DNA of 64,000 nt from Pseudomonas sp. LS44 (GTDB taxonomy: Bacteria > Pseudomonadota > Gammaproteobacteria > Pseudomonadales > Pseudomonadaceae): positions 4,192,001 to 4,256,000 of the forward strand of contig NZ_CP102830.1 of NCBI RefSeq assembly GCF_024730785.1, in the 5' to 3' direction. Position 1 is the first letter of the stretch. Each line of letters begins with the position of its first letter. The translations under genes and the position numbers were made by a program. Positions 28,070 through 39,426 of this stretch are shown in pieces. The notes below the pieces were generated by a model. That model worked only from the letters and a program-made list of their open reading frames with translations. It ran no database searches and was not told the DNA's origin.

Positions 28070-28375
28070 ATGCGCCGCTATCTGACTTGCGCCAGTTTCG
28101 CCCTGATTGGCTTATCCACCGGCCCTGCCATGGCCGATTCGGATTTCTGGAAAGACGTCCTGTCTTCCGGGGCCACCACCGCTTCCACCTATCTGACCTT
28201 CAAGGACGACAAACAGGTGCTCGCCGCCCGCGACGATGCCAGCGTCTTCGTCGCCAGCGCTGGGCAGATCCGCGGCCCCTACCTGGAAGCCGCGCTACGC
28301 CAGGCCCGCGCCGAGCATCCTGGCCTGCAGATCAGCGATGAGCAGCTGGCCACGGCGATTCTCGCCCGACCCTGA
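28070..28375 (+). CDS. DUF2388 small secreted protein
   Basis: A 101-residue protein with a signal peptide (MRRYLTCASFALIGLSTGPAMA, cleavage after AMA near residue 22) and a DUF2388 domain, a Pseudomonas-centred family of unknown function. The typical pattern is visible: FWKDVLSSGATTASTYLTF, then KQVLAARDDASVFVASAG, then IRGPYLEAALR. It is likely periplasmic. A longer upstream frame adds 27 residues that spoil the signal peptide, so ATG 28070 is chosen. It appears monocistronic. Confidence 0.85.
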   Translation: MRRYLTCASFALIGLSTGPAMADSDFWKDVLSSGATTASTYLTFKDDKQVLAARDDASVFVASAGQIRGPYLEAALRQARAEHPGLQISDEQLATAILARP

Positions 28376-28441
28376 GCCGCTCACCTCGCGTTCCGGTTAG
28401 ACTAACTGGTACGAACGTACATCAACCATCGGAGCTCAGGG

Positions 28442-28654
28442 ATGAGAGCAGTACGCGCGGCGCTGAGTGCGTTGCAGCGGGTCAGCTACGCCGTGGCGCC
28501 GTTGGCCAGCAAACTGCGCCCAGCTGCCCAGGACGAAGCCGAGCGCCTCTACCTGCTGCACGAAAGCCACACCAGCATCCTGCGCAGCGCGCGCAGCCAG
28601 GAACCCATCAGCCGCGCCTTGGGCAGTCTGCCCGCGCGCGGCTGCCGCCCATGA
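28442..28654 (+). CDS. Small basic hypothetical protein, coupled to DUF2804 gene
   Basis: I do not recognise this 70-residue protein. It is basic (nine arginines) with an amphipathic N-terminal helix (MRAVRAALSALQRVSYAVAPL) and a mid-region AQDEAERLYLLHESHTSIL. GGAG lies about nine bases before the ATG, and its stop overlaps the next gene's ATG as ATGA. Both support it being real. There is no signal peptide or known domain. It could alternatively be a leader that couples translation of the DUF2804 gene. Confidence 0.55.
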   Translation: MRAVRAALSALQRVSYAVAPLASKLRPAAQDEAERLYLLHESHTSILRSARSQEPISRALGSLPARGCRP

Positions 28655-29712
28655 CCCGTGGAGCCAATCTCCCCATGCAGCAAGAAATCCTCAGTCCCGG
28701 CCCACTCCTCACCGCCGAAGGCCTACTGGCCCAGCCTGGCTGGGCGCGCCAGCCGCTCTGGCAGTACCAGCGCGCGGCGATCCACACCGCCGGCTGGCGG
28801 ATCAAGGAGTGGGACTACTACGCGGTGCTGTCCGCCGATCAGCGCTTCGGCATCGCCCTGACCGTCGCCGACCTCGGCTACGTCGGCATGGTCGCGCTCT
28901 GTTATCTGGATTTCGAGCGCGGCAGCTTTCAGCAGGTCGATAGCCTGACGCCGCTGCCACTGGGCCGCCTCGGCCTGACGGCGGACAGCCAGAACGGCCG
29001 ACTGAGCCATCACAGCCGCACGCTGCAGGTGGACATCGAGGTCGAAGACGGCCAGCGCCGGCTGCGCTTCGCCGCGCCCGGCATGCGTGCGGCAGACGGC
29101 ACGCGCGGACTGAGCGGAGAGATCGTCCTGCAGCAGCCGGCCGCGCTGGAGTCGATGAACATCGCCACTTCCTGGGCGGAGAACCGCCACGCCTTCTACT
29201 ACAACCGCAAGCTCAACTGTCTGCCAGCCAGCGGCAGCGTCAACTTCGGCGGCCGCACCCTGACGCTCGACCCGCGCCGCGACGCCGGGGTGCTCGACTG
29301 GGGACGCGGCGTGTGGACTTACCAGAACCGCTGGTACTGGAGCTCGGCGTCCGGCTTCCTCGACGGCGTGCCGTTCGGTTTCAACCTCGGTTATGGCTTC
29401 AGCGACCGCAGCCCGGCCAGCGAGAATGCGCTTATCCATGGCGACCGCCTGCACAAGCTGGGCGAGGTGCACTTCACCTACGATCCCGCCGACTACCTCA
29501 AGCCCTGGCACCTCAGCGACGACGCCGGGCGCCTCGACCTGGCCTTCCAGCCGCTGCTCAATCGCCATTCAAAGATCGACCTGCTGCTGATGAAGACCGT
29601 GCAGCACCAGGTGTTCGGCCACTTTTCCGGCCGCGTGGTGCTCGACGACGGCACGCCGCTGCAGCTCAACGACTTCCTTGGCTTCGCCGAAGACGTGTTC
29701 AACCGCTGGTAG
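28651..29712 (+). CDS. DUF2804 domain protein
   Basis: A 353-residue soluble protein of family DUF2804 (function unknown; lipocalin-like beta-rich). Family-like segments are WRIKEWDYYAVLSADQRFGIAL near residue 50, HAFYYNRKLNCLPASGSV near residue 180, DWGRGVWTYQNRWYWSSASG near residue 230 and the terminal LNDFLGFAEDVFNRW. The ATG at 28651 overlaps the preceding stop (ATGA). An inner ATG at 28675 has a GGAG eleven bases upstream and may be the true start. No signal peptide is visible. It is followed by a repeat-rich gap. Confidence 0.85.
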   Translation: MTRGANLPMQQEILSPGPLLTAEGLLAQPGWARQPLWQYQRAAIHTAGWRIKEWDYYAVLSADQRFGIALTVADLGYVGMVALCYLDFERGSFQQVDSLTPLPLGRLGLTADSQNGRLSHHSRTLQVDIEVEDGQRRLRFAAPGMRAADGTRGLSGEIVLQQPAALESMNIATSWAENRHAFYYNRKLNCLPASGSVNFGGRTLTLDPRRDAGVLDWGRGVWTYQNRWYWSSASGFLDGVPFGFNLGYGFSDRSPASENALIHGDRLHKLGEVHFTYDPADYLKPWHLSDDAGRLDLAFQPLLNRHSKIDLLLMKTVQHQVFGHFSGRVVLDDGTPLQLNDFLGFAEDVFNRW

Positions 29713-29738
29713 CGCAGGCACAGAACAGATCCACAGGG

Positions 29739-29905
29739 TGGGTTAACCGTAGGCGTAACCCACCGATCAGGCTGGACACCCGTGTTCCGGGCGATGCCGC
29801 TGGTTTCAGCGCCTTGGTAGGAGCGAGTTCATTCGCGATCCGCGGCGCCGGCTATCGCGGATAAATCCGCTCCTACAAAGAAATCTACGTCAGACCCTAC
29901 GGATC
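29739..29905. repeat. Composite family B + family A repeat, copy 2 (inverted)
   Basis: GTGGGTTAACCGTAGGCGTAACCCACC (family B) is followed by a spacer related to 3983-4012 (CAGGCTGGACACCCGTGTTCC). Then comes GCTGGTTTCAGCGCCTTGGT and the family A hairpin, to GGGTCTGACGTAG in reverse. Positions 29795-29903 match 20941-21043 in inverted orientation almost base for base. Confidence 0.85.
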
Positions 29906-29930
29906 TGCCGCAATCTCCCGGCCTGCACCG

Positions 29931-30052
29931 CTTCTCCCTCTCCCGCTGGGGAGAGGGCCGGGGTGAGGGGAGGAAGCCTCGTAGCAACGCAACATTTTCG
30001 CCTGCATTGACTGCGCCCCCTCACCCTGCCCTCTCCCCAGCGGGAGAGGGTT
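29931..30052. repeat. CT-rich palindromic repeat (family D), copy 2
   Basis: Two hairpin units (CTCCCTCTCCCGCTGGGGAG and CCTCTCCCCAGCGGGAGAGG) flank a 50-base spacer, matching the arrangement at 1830-1942. Together with the preceding composite it fills the 414-base gap between the DUF2804 gene and gcvP, where no gene is seen. Confidence 0.8.
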
Positions 30053-30126
30053 CTGCCCGCGTGGCCTGCCCGGCCTAAATGAACGACATTACGCCCGAGG
30101 GCGGCCTGTCGTTTGGAGCGCCGCGC

Positions 30127-33000
<2,874 letters not shown>

Positions 33001-33022
33001 GGTCGGGCTCTCAGAAAAAGAC

Positions 33023-33245
33023 AAAGCCCTGACGATTCAGGCTGGGTGAAAACTACTGCGCTCGGTTATACCGCGTTGAAATCAGGCTCAAAATGCTCAT
33101 TTACACTTTGTAAACTGCGCTTTTCCGCCTGATTTATTCGCTGGCGCTTACCCTTCGGGCCAGCCTGCGGCTGTTACTCCCGTTGGTCGTTGCGCCTTGT
33201 CTAACCTTCACTCACTACGTTTTCACCCAGCCTGAACAGGGCTTT
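33023..33245. repeat. Variant family E element inside the gcv operon, between gcvH and gcvP
   Basis: Ends are inverted repeats TTCAGGCTGGGTGAAAAC (33036-33053) and its exact complement (33219-33236), extended by AAAGCCCTG/CAGGGCTTT. The core shares ACTACTGCGCTCGG, CAAAATGCTCATTTAC and GTAAACTGCGCTTTT with 47366-47511, but carries an extra insert of roughly 60 bases in the right half. It occupies almost the whole gcvH-gcvP spacer (33001-33264). Confidence 0.8.
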
Positions 33246-33264
33246 TGCAAAGGATAGCTAGTTA

Positions 33265-33654
33265 TCAGGCGTCGGCGTCGGCAGCGGCCTTGTAGGCCGC
33301 AGCATCGAGCAACTTGTCCAGCTCGGCGACAGCGCTCGGCTTGAGCTTGAAGAACCAGCTACCGTACGGATCGCTGTTGACGTTTTCCGGCGCATCGGTG
33401 AGCGCTTCGTTGATCGCGATCACTTCCCCGGAAACCGGTGCGTAGATGTCCGAGGCGGCCTTGACCGACTCCACGACCCCGGCTTCCTGACCGGCGGCCA
33501 GTTGCTTGCCGACTTCCGGCAGCTCGACGAACACCACATCGCCCAGAGCTTCCTGGGCATGATCGGAGATCCCTACGGTCACAGTGCCATCGGCTTCCAG
33601 GCGCGCCCACTCGTGGCTGGCGGCATAACGCAAATCGGCGGGGGTGGTGCTCAT
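33265..33654 (-). CDS. gcvH: Glycine cleavage system H protein
   Basis: Lipoylated shuttle protein of the glycine cleavage system. The 129-residue product matches the family length. The lipoylation site is Lys65 in [18 protein letters not shown], preceded by [19 protein letters not shown]. The C-terminus AAADADA is slightly longer than usual. Two adjacent stops (TGA then TAA) end the gene. It lies between gcvT (124-base spacer) and gcvP on the minus strand. The 236-base gap to gcvP holds a repeat element, which is unusual for this operon. Confidence 0.98.
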   Translation of the reverse strand: MSTTPADLRYAASHEWARLEADGTVTVGISDHAQEALGDVVFVELPEVGKQLAAGQEAGVVESVKAASDIYAPVSGEVIAINEALTDAPENVNSDPYGSWFFKLKPSAVAELDKLLDAAAYKAAADADA

Positions 33655-33778
33655 GTCGATGTCCTCGGAGATTTAGGAAGGCGGATGACCCGCCTGAAAA
33701 TTTAGCAGGCCGTGGCCCCGGCACCGCGTCGCGCCGGGCATTTCGCGCCGGCGGTCGCGGTAAGCGGGCCGCGGCCGA

Positions 33779-34858
33779 TTAGATCAATGCTTTGCCGTTG
33801 CGCACGAAGCTCGCTTGCACCACGCGCACCGGGTACCACTTGCCACGGATTTCCACCTCGGCGCGCTCGCCGGTGGCCGCCGGCAAACGGGCCAGGGCGA
33901 TGGATTTGCCGAGCGTCGGCGAGAAGCTGCCGCTGGTGATTTCACCTTCGCCGATGCCTTCGATGCGCACCACTTGATGGGCGCGCAATACACCACGCTC
34001 TTCCAGCACCAGCCCGACCAGCTTCTGCGTCGCGCCGCTGCGCTGGGCTTCCAGCGCCTGACGACCGATGAAATTGCGCGCCGCCGGCTCCCAGGCGATG
34101 GTCCAGGCCATGTTGCTAGCCAGCGGCGAAGTGTCTTCGTCCATGTCCTGGCCGTACAGGTTCATCCCGGCCTCCAAGCGCAGCGTGTCGCGGGCGCCGA
34201 GGCCGATCGGGGCGATGCCGGCACCGACCAGATCGTTGAAGAAGGTCGGCACTTCGGCGGCCGGCAGGACGATTTCCAGACCGTCTTCGCCGGTGTAACC
34301 GGTGCGGGCGATGAACCAGTCGCCTTCGGCGATGCCCTGGAACGGCTTGAGCTCGTGGATCAGCGCGGCGCGCTCGCTGCTCACCAGTTCGGCAGTCTTC
34401 TCGCGGGCCTGCGGGCCCTGGATGGCGAGCATGGCCAGTTCGTCCCGCTCAGTCAGTTGCACGTCGAACCCGGCGGCCTGCGCCTGCATCCAGGCCAGAT
34501 CCTTGTCGCGGGTGGCAGCGTTGACCACCAAGCGATAACCCCAGTCGGTGAGGTACACGATCAGGTCGTCGATGACCCCGCCACGCTCGTTGAGCATGCC
34601 GCTGTACAACGCCTTGCCCGGCGTTTTCAGCCGCTCGACGTCATTGGCTAGAAGGTGCTGCAAATAGGCTTTGGCCTGGCTGCCCGCGACGTCCACCACA
34701 GTCATGTGGGAGACATCGAAGACGCCGCAGTCGCGCCGCACCTGATGGTGCTCCTCGACTTGCGAGCCGTAATGCAACGGCATATCCCAGCCGCCGAAGT
34801 CGACCATTTTGGCGCCCAGGGCGACATGCTGATCGTAGAGGGGGGTGCGCTGTCCCAA
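33779..34858 (-). CDS. gcvT: Glycine cleavage system T protein (aminomethyltransferase)
   Basis: Tetrahydrofolate-dependent enzyme that releases ammonia and forms 5,10-methylenetetrahydrofolate from the aminomethyl-lipoyl GcvH. The 359-residue product begins [20 protein letters not shown] and contains the family segments [40 protein letters not shown] near residue 185 and [14 protein letters not shown]. First gene of the gcv operon here. The 261 bases upstream (34859-35119) lack a recognisable glycine riboswitch, and I see no named site in them. Confidence 0.97.
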   Translation of the reverse strand: MGQRTPLYDQHVALGAKMVDFGGWDMPLHYGSQVEEHHQVRRDCGVFDVSHMTVVDVAGSQAKAYLQHLLANDVERLKTPGKALYSGMLNERGGVIDDLIVYLTDWGYRLVVNAATRDKDLAWMQAQAAGFDVQLTERDELAMLAIQGPQAREKTAELVSSERAALIHELKPFQGIAEGDWFIARTGYTGEDGLEIVLPAAEVPTFFNDLVGAGIAPIGLGARDTLRLEAGMNLYGQDMDEDTSPLASNMAWTIAWEPAARNFIGRQALEAQRSGATQKLVGLVLEERGVLRAHQVVRIEGIGEGEITSGSFSPTLGKSIALARLPAATGERAEVEIRGKWYPVRVVQASFVRNGKALI

Positions 34859-35119
34859 GGGTTTCTCCTTCCGGGCGTGCCGAGGATGCGGGCGGACTTA
34901 ATCGCGTGGCTGAGCTTGCACAGCAAGGCACTGGCGCGCGCGAAACAAGCCCGGTCAACTGACGGGCCGCATCGAATGGCGCGCATTGTAGCCGCAAGCT
35001 CGGTGGCTGGACACCCGAGTGCAGATCGATGGAGCGAGGTTCGGTAGCGGCCGGGGGACGGCGCTTTTTCCGGCACCGCGAGCCATTAAACGCGTCCCGC
35101 CTAGCCCTATTGAACTTAG

Positions 35120-36754
35120 CTAATGGCCGACGCGGCGCGCCGAACGCCGGATCAAACCGACCACTGGCAGCAGGCCGACCAACACCAGGGTCAACGCCGG
35201 CAGCGCGGCGCGCGCCCACTCGCCTTCGCTGGTCATCTCGAAGATGCGCACGGCCAGGGTGTCCCAGCCGAACGGACGCATCAGCAGGGTGGCAGGCATT
35301 TCCTTGAGCACATCGACGAACACCAGCAGCGCCGCGGACAACGCGCCGGGCATCAGCAGCGGCAGGTACACCGCGAAGAACAAGCGGGGCCCGCCAATGC
35401 CCAGGCTGCGCGAGGCTTCCGGCAACGACGGGCGGATGCGCGCCAGGCTGCTTTCCAGCGGCCCGTAGGCGACCGCCATGAAACGCACCAGATAGGCCAG
35501 CAGCAACGCCGCCAAACTACCGAGCAGCAACGGCTTGCCGGCGCCGCCGAGCCATGCCGACAGTGGAATGACCAATTGTTTATCGAGGTAACTGAACGCC
35601 AGCATGATCGCCACTGCCAACACCGAGCCGGGCAGCGCGTAGCCGAGGTTGGCCAGCGCGACCGCCGAACGCACCGCCCGGGTCGGCGCCAGGCGTCGCG
35701 AGAAGGCCAGCAGCAGCGCCACAGCGACAACCAGCAGGGCGGCCAGGGCGCCGAGGTAGAGGGTGTGCAGGATCAGCGCGAAGTAGCGTTCGTCGAGATC
35801 GAAACGGCCGCGCCGCCAGAACCACACCAGCAGTTGCAGCACGGGAACGACAAACGCGCAGGCGAAAACCAGCCCGCACCAGCTGCTCGCCGCCCACGCC
35901 CGCCAGCCGCGCAGGTGATACAACGCGCGGCCGCGGGGACGCTCGCTGCTCGGCCGGCTAACGCCCCGCGCGCGGCGCTCGCCATACAGCACCAGCATCA
36001 CCGCGAGCAGCAGCAGGCTAGCCAGCTGAGTGGCGCTGGACAGGCTGTAGAAGCCATACCAAGTCTTGTAGATGGCGGTGGTGAAAGTGTCGAAGTTGAA
36101 CACCGCGACCGCGCCGAAATCCGCCAGAGTCTCCATGATCGCCAGCGCCAGGCCGGCACCGATGGCCGGCCGCGCCATCGGCAAGGCGACCCGCCAGAAT
36201 GCCTGCCAGGGCGACAGGCCGAGCACCCGTGCAGCTTCCATCAAGCCCTTGCCCTGGGCCAGGAAGGCGCTGCGCGCGAGCAGGTAGACGTAGGGATAGA
36301 AGACCAGCACCAGCACGATGATCACCCCGCCGGTGGAGCGTACCCGCGGGAACCGCCAGCCGCTGCCGAACCAGTCGCGCCACAGGCTTTGCAGCGGGCC
36401 GGAGAAATCCAGCAGGCCGATGAACACGAACGCCAGCACGTAGGCGGGAATCGCGAATGGCAGCATCAATGCCCAATCTAGCCAGCGCCGGCCGGGAAAT
36501 TCGCAGAGGCTGGTGAGCCAGGCCAGGCTGACGCCGAGCAGCGTCACGCCGACGCCGACGCCGAGCACCAGGCTCAGGGTGTTGCCGAGCAGGCGCGGCA
36601 TTTGGGTTTGCCACAGGTGCGCCCAGATCTCCTGGTCGATGCTGCCCCAGCTGAACAGCAGTACCGTCAGCGGCAACAGCACCAGGGCGGCGACGGCGAA
36701 AGAGATGGGATACCAGCGGCGCTGGGCGGGATGGGCCACGCGAGTCCTCGACAA
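35120..36754 (-). CDS. Ferric-iron ABC transporter permease (FbpB/HitB type, fused domains)
   Basis: Inner-membrane permease of a ferric-iron ABC importer. The 544-residue protein holds two fused permease halves (about 50-265 and 320-530), each with a BPD-transport EAA loop: LMEAARVLGLSPWQAFWRVALP near residue 175, and LPEASRSLGIGGPRLFFAVYLP near residue 445. About twelve hydrophobic segments are visible. Equivalent to PAO1 PA5216 by order. The binding protein gene lies 241 bases upstream on the same strand; no ATPase gene is in the window, so that subunit must be elsewhere. A long opposite-strand frame (35123-36481) is a shadow. Confidence 0.93.
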   Translation of the reverse strand: MSRTRVAHPAQRRWYPISFAVAALVLLPLTVLLFSWGSIDQEIWAHLWQTQMPRLLGNTLSLVLGVGVGVTLLGVSLAWLTSLCEFPGRRWLDWALMLPFAIPAYVLAFVFIGLLDFSGPLQSLWRDWFGSGWRFPRVRSTGGVIIVLVLVFYPYVYLLARSAFLAQGKGLMEAARVLGLSPWQAFWRVALPMARPAIGAGLALAIMETLADFGAVAVFNFDTFTTAIYKTWYGFYSLSSATQLASLLLLAVMLVLYGERRARGVSRPSSERPRGRALYHLRGWRAWAASSWCGLVFACAFVVPVLQLLVWFWRRGRFDLDERYFALILHTLYLGALAALLVVAVALLLAFSRRLAPTRAVRSAVALANLGYALPGSVLAVAIMLAFSYLDKQLVIPLSAWLGGAGKPLLLGSLAALLLAYLVRFMAVAYGPLESSLARIRPSLPEASRSLGIGGPRLFFAVYLPLLMPGALSAALLVFVDVLKEMPATLLMRPFGWDTLAVRIFEMTSEGEWARAALPALTLVLVGLLPVVGLIRRSARRVGH

Positions 36755-36806
36755 TCCAGAATGACAACGCCCCGGGCTGGCTGGGGCGTCGAAGTATAAG
36801 CGCTTC

Positions 36807-36985
36807 GTAGGATGGGTTGAGACGCGCCGCGCCGCATCCCGTCTTCCAGGCTCCGCTGTAGGGCGGACTCAGGAGCGCAGCGAACAGTCCGCCGCACATT
36901 TCTGCAGCCTTGGCGTACTGCTGCGCGAGTACGCCCTGCGCCTCATCGCAGCCGGTTCGATGGGCATCGCTACGCTCGATCTAGG
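36807..36985. repeat. Intact family C repeat between iron transporter genes
   Basis: The stretch 36855-36985 runs GTAGGGCGGACTCAGGAGCG, AGCGAACAGTCCGCCGCACA, GGCGTACTGCTGCGCGAGTACGCC and GGTTCGATGGGCATCGCTAC. It is nearly the exact reverse complement of 17938-18073. A short dyad-like segment (TAGGATGGGTTGAGACGCG) precedes it from 36807. Confidence 0.85.
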
Positions 36986-36995
36986 CGGCCCCACC

Positions 36996-37997
36996 TCAAT
37001 TCCAGCCAGCGCGGTCCATCAGCTTGATCGCTTCGGCCTGGCGCTTGCCGGCCACTTCCACCGGGATGCTGTCGGCCTTGAAGCTGCCCCAGGCGGCGAC
37101 CTCCGCCGACGGCTTGACCTGCGGATTGGCCGGGAACTCTTGGTTGATCCCAGCGAACAGGCTCTGCGCCTCGGCGGTGGTCATCCATTCGACCAACTGC
37201 TTGGCTGCTTCCGCATGCGGCGCATGCTTGGTCAGGCCGATGCCCGAGAGGTTGACGTGCACGCCGCGGTCGGCCTGATTGGGCCAGAAGATCTTCACCC
37301 GCAGCTCGGGGTTCTGCTGGTGCAGGCGACCGTAGTAGTAGGTGTTGACGATGCCGACGTCGCACTGGCCGGCATCCACCGCCTGGATCACTGCGTTGTC
37401 GTCGGCGAACACGTCGGTGGCCAGGTTGTTGACCCAGCCCTGGAGGATTTCCTCGGTCTTGGCCGCGCCATGGGTTTCGATCAGCGTGGCGGTGAGCGAC
37501 TGGTTGTAGACCTTCTTGCTGGTGCGCAGGCACAGACGGCCTTCCCATTCTTTGCCGGCCAGCGCCTCGTAGGTCGACAGCTCCTGCGGCTGAACCCGCT
37601 CGGTGGAGTAGACGATGGTCCGCGCGCGCAGCGACAGGCCAGTCCAGGCATCGCTGCTGGAGCGGTACTGTGGTGGGATGTTGGCCTCGATGGTCTTCGA
37701 GGTAAACGGCTGCAGGATGCCCATCTGCTCGGCCTGCCAGAGGTTGCCGGCATCCACGGTGAGCAGCAGGTCGGCGGTGGCATTTTCGCCCTCGGCCTTG
37801 ATGCGCTGCATCAGCGGCGCTTCCTTGTCGGTGATGAACTTGATCGGCACGCCGGTCTTCGCCGTGTAGGTATCGAAGACTGGCTTGATCAGCTCGTCGA
37901 TCCGCGAGGAATACACCACCACGGCGTCGACGGCCTGGGCGGAAGTGGCGGCGAGGCTGAGCGCCAGCGCGGCGAAAAGCGGTTGAGCGATGCGCAT
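36996..37997 (-). CDS. Ferric-iron ABC transporter substrate-binding protein (FbpA/HitA type)
   Basis: Periplasmic ferric-iron-binding protein. The 333-residue precursor has a signal peptide ([22 protein letters not shown], cut before [10 protein letters not shown]). Iron-binding character shows in VVYSSRID near the mature N-terminus and the tyrosine cluster [11 protein letters not shown] near residue 215; adjacent tyrosines coordinate Fe(III) in this family. ATG 37997 is preferred over the directly preceding ATG because GGGGA lies six bases before it. It is upstream of the permease gene on the same strand, as in PAO1 (PA5217-PA5216), with a family C repeat between. Confidence 0.93.
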   Translation of the reverse strand: MRIAQPLFAALALSLAATSAQAVDAVVVYSSRIDELIKPVFDTYTAKTGVPIKFITDKEAPLMQRIKAEGENATADLLLTVDAGNLWQAEQMGILQPFTSKTIEANIPPQYRSSSDAWTGLSLRARTIVYSTERVQPQELSTYEALAGKEWEGRLCLRTSKKVYNQSLTATLIETHGAAKTEEILQGWVNNLATDVFADDNAVIQAVDAGQCDVGIVNTYYYGRLHQQNPELRVKIFWPNQADRGVHVNLSGIGLTKHAPHAEAAKQLVEWMTTAEAQSLFAGINQEFPANPQVKPSAEVAAWGSFKADSIPVEVAGKRQAEAIKLMDRAGWN

Positions 37998-38081
37998 CAT
38001 GCGTCCCCAGTGGCGGCAGAAAAGGCGCAAATGATAGTAAACCTCAGTTGCGAATTGACCCGTCGTTTATGTCAGAGTGTT

Positions 38082-39425
38082 TCAGGAGTGAAAGCGTAGG
38101 TTGGGTTGAGGAGCGCAGTGACGAAGCCCAACAGGCGACGGATCAGGCATCGCTACTGCCGGATGACCCGCACGTTGGGCTTCGCTGCGCTCAGCGCCAA
38201 CCGACGCGCGCGCCAGTTCCGGCAGATCGCCACTCAACCCGAGCGCCTGACGGACGAACAGCGCCTTGGCCTCCGGCAGGCTGTCGACCCAGTTCAAGCC
38301 GCGGTTACGCAGCCAGCGCAGCGGCAGCGGATTGGCCTGAAACAGCCGCTCGAACCCTTCCATCGCCGCCATCATCGCCAGGTTGTGCGGCATGCGCCGA
38401 CGCTCGTAGCGGCTCAACACCTGCGGTTCGGCCAGCCGCTCACCGCGCGCCTGCGCATGCAACAGCACTTCGGCGAGCACCGCGGCATCCAGGAAGCCCA
38501 GGTTGACGCCCTGCCCGGCCAGCGGATGAATGCTGTGCGCGGCATCACCGATCAAGGCCAGCCCTGGCTCGATGTAACGCTTGGCATGCCGTTGGCGCAG
38601 CGGAATGCACAGGCGCGGATCGGCGCTTTCGATGCTCCCGAGGCGATGCTCGAAGGCGCGCCCCAAGGCGGCGCAGAATGCCTGCTCATCCAGCGCCATC
38701 AGTCGCTCGGCTTCCAGCGGGGTGACCGACCAGACGATCGAGCACCACTGCTGATCGCCATCGCGCTCCAGCGGCAGGAAGGCCAGCGGGCCGTCGTCAG
38801 TGAAGCGCTGGCGCGCGGTACGCCGATGCGGCTCGCTGCAGCGCACGCTGGTGACGATGGCGTGATGCAGATAATCCCACTCGCGGGTGGCGCAGCCGGC
38901 CAGGCGGCGCACCGCCGAGTTGGCGCCGTCGGCGGCGATCAGCAGCGGCGCCCGTACCTCGCGGCCGTCGCTGAGCGTCACTAGCCAGTCGTCGCCGGAG
39001 TGGCGCAGCTGTTCCAGACGAACACCGGCCAGCAAGCCAATGTCGCTGGCATGCAGACGCTCGAGCAGGGCGTCCTGGACCACGCGGTTTTCGACAATAT
39101 GCCCAAGCACCTCGGCGTGCACGCTGGCCGCCGAAAAGTGAATCTGCCCGGTGCCGGAACCGTCCCACACCTGCATTTCGCCGTACGGACTGACGCGCCG
39201 CGCACAAATCCCTGGCCACACGCCGAGATTCTCGAGAATCCGCTGACTGGCCCCGGACAGGGCACTGACCCGCGGCTCGAACGCGGCCTGCGAGTCGAAC
39301 GGCTTGACCGTCAGCGGCCCGCCATCCACCAACAGAATATCCAGGCCGCTGCCTTCCAGAGCCAACGCCAGCGCGCTGCCGACCATCCCGGCACCGACGA
39401 TGAGCAGATCCGCTTGCAGTTCCAT
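38082..39425 (-). CDS. ubiI: UbiH/UbiF/VisC-family FAD monooxygenase (UbiI-like)
   Basis: FAD-dependent hydroxylase for ubiquinone ring modification, probably the C5 step (UbiI/VisC). The 447-residue product starts MELQADLLIVGAGMVGSALA (FAD-binding Rossmann motif). It has LIAADGANSAVRRLAG (DG motif) near residue 165 and LIGDAAHSIHPLAGQGVNLG (GD motif) near residue 285. Family members are about 405 residues and end near DLPELARA; here some 38 extra residues (VGAERSEAQRAG... to FHS) are encoded by an intergenic repeat. It starts one base after the DUF4442 gene's stop. Assignment to UbiI rather than UbiH rests on gene order and the second copy nearby. Confidence 0.88.
   Translation of the reverse strand: MELQADLLIVGAGMVGSALALALEGSGLDILLVDGGPLTVKPFDSQAAFEPRVSALSGASQRILENLGVWPGICARRVSPYGEMQVWDGSGTGQIHFSAASVHAEVLGHIVENRVVQDALLERLHASDIGLLAGVRLEQLRHSGDDWLVTLSDGREVRAPLLIAADGANSAVRRLAGCATREWDYLHHAIVTSVRCSEPHRRTARQRFTDDGPLAFLPLERDGDQQWCSIVWSVTPLEAERLMALDEQAFCAALGRAFEHRLGSIESADPRLCIPLRQRHAKRYIEPGLALIGDAAHSIHPLAGQGVNLGFLDAAVLAEVLLHAQARGERLAEPQVLSRYERRRMPHNLAMMAAMEGFERLFQANPLPLRWLRNRGLNWVDSLPEAKALFVRQALGLSGDLPELARASVGAERSEAQRAGHPAVAMPDPSPVGLRHCAPQPNLRFHS
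38087..38203. repeat. Palindromic repeat (GTTGGGYTTCGCTGCGCTC type) encoding the UbiI tail
   Basis: TAGGTTGGGTTGAGGAGCGC begins the unit near 38096, and CGTTGGGCTTCGCTGCGCTC with AGCGCCAAC ends it near 38203. The ends are imperfect reverse complements, as in other Pseudomonas intergenic palindromes. It is open in the ubiI frame and overlaps its last 38 codons. Confidence 0.65.
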
Positions 39426-39426
39426 A

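Noticed and set aside
34859..35119. A possible glycine riboswitch before gcvT
   Set aside because: I looked for tandem aptamer-like conserved segments on the minus strand and saw none.
35123..36481. A 452-codon frame opposite the iron permease gene
   Set aside because: Gln/Arg/His-rich low-complexity translation typical of an antisense shadow; the permease reading has clear membrane helices and EAA loops.
38025..38060. A Fur box before the iron-binding protein gene (AAATGATAGTAAAC)
   Set aside because: Only a weak match to the 19-base consensus; too little to report as a site, although iron control is expected for this gene type.
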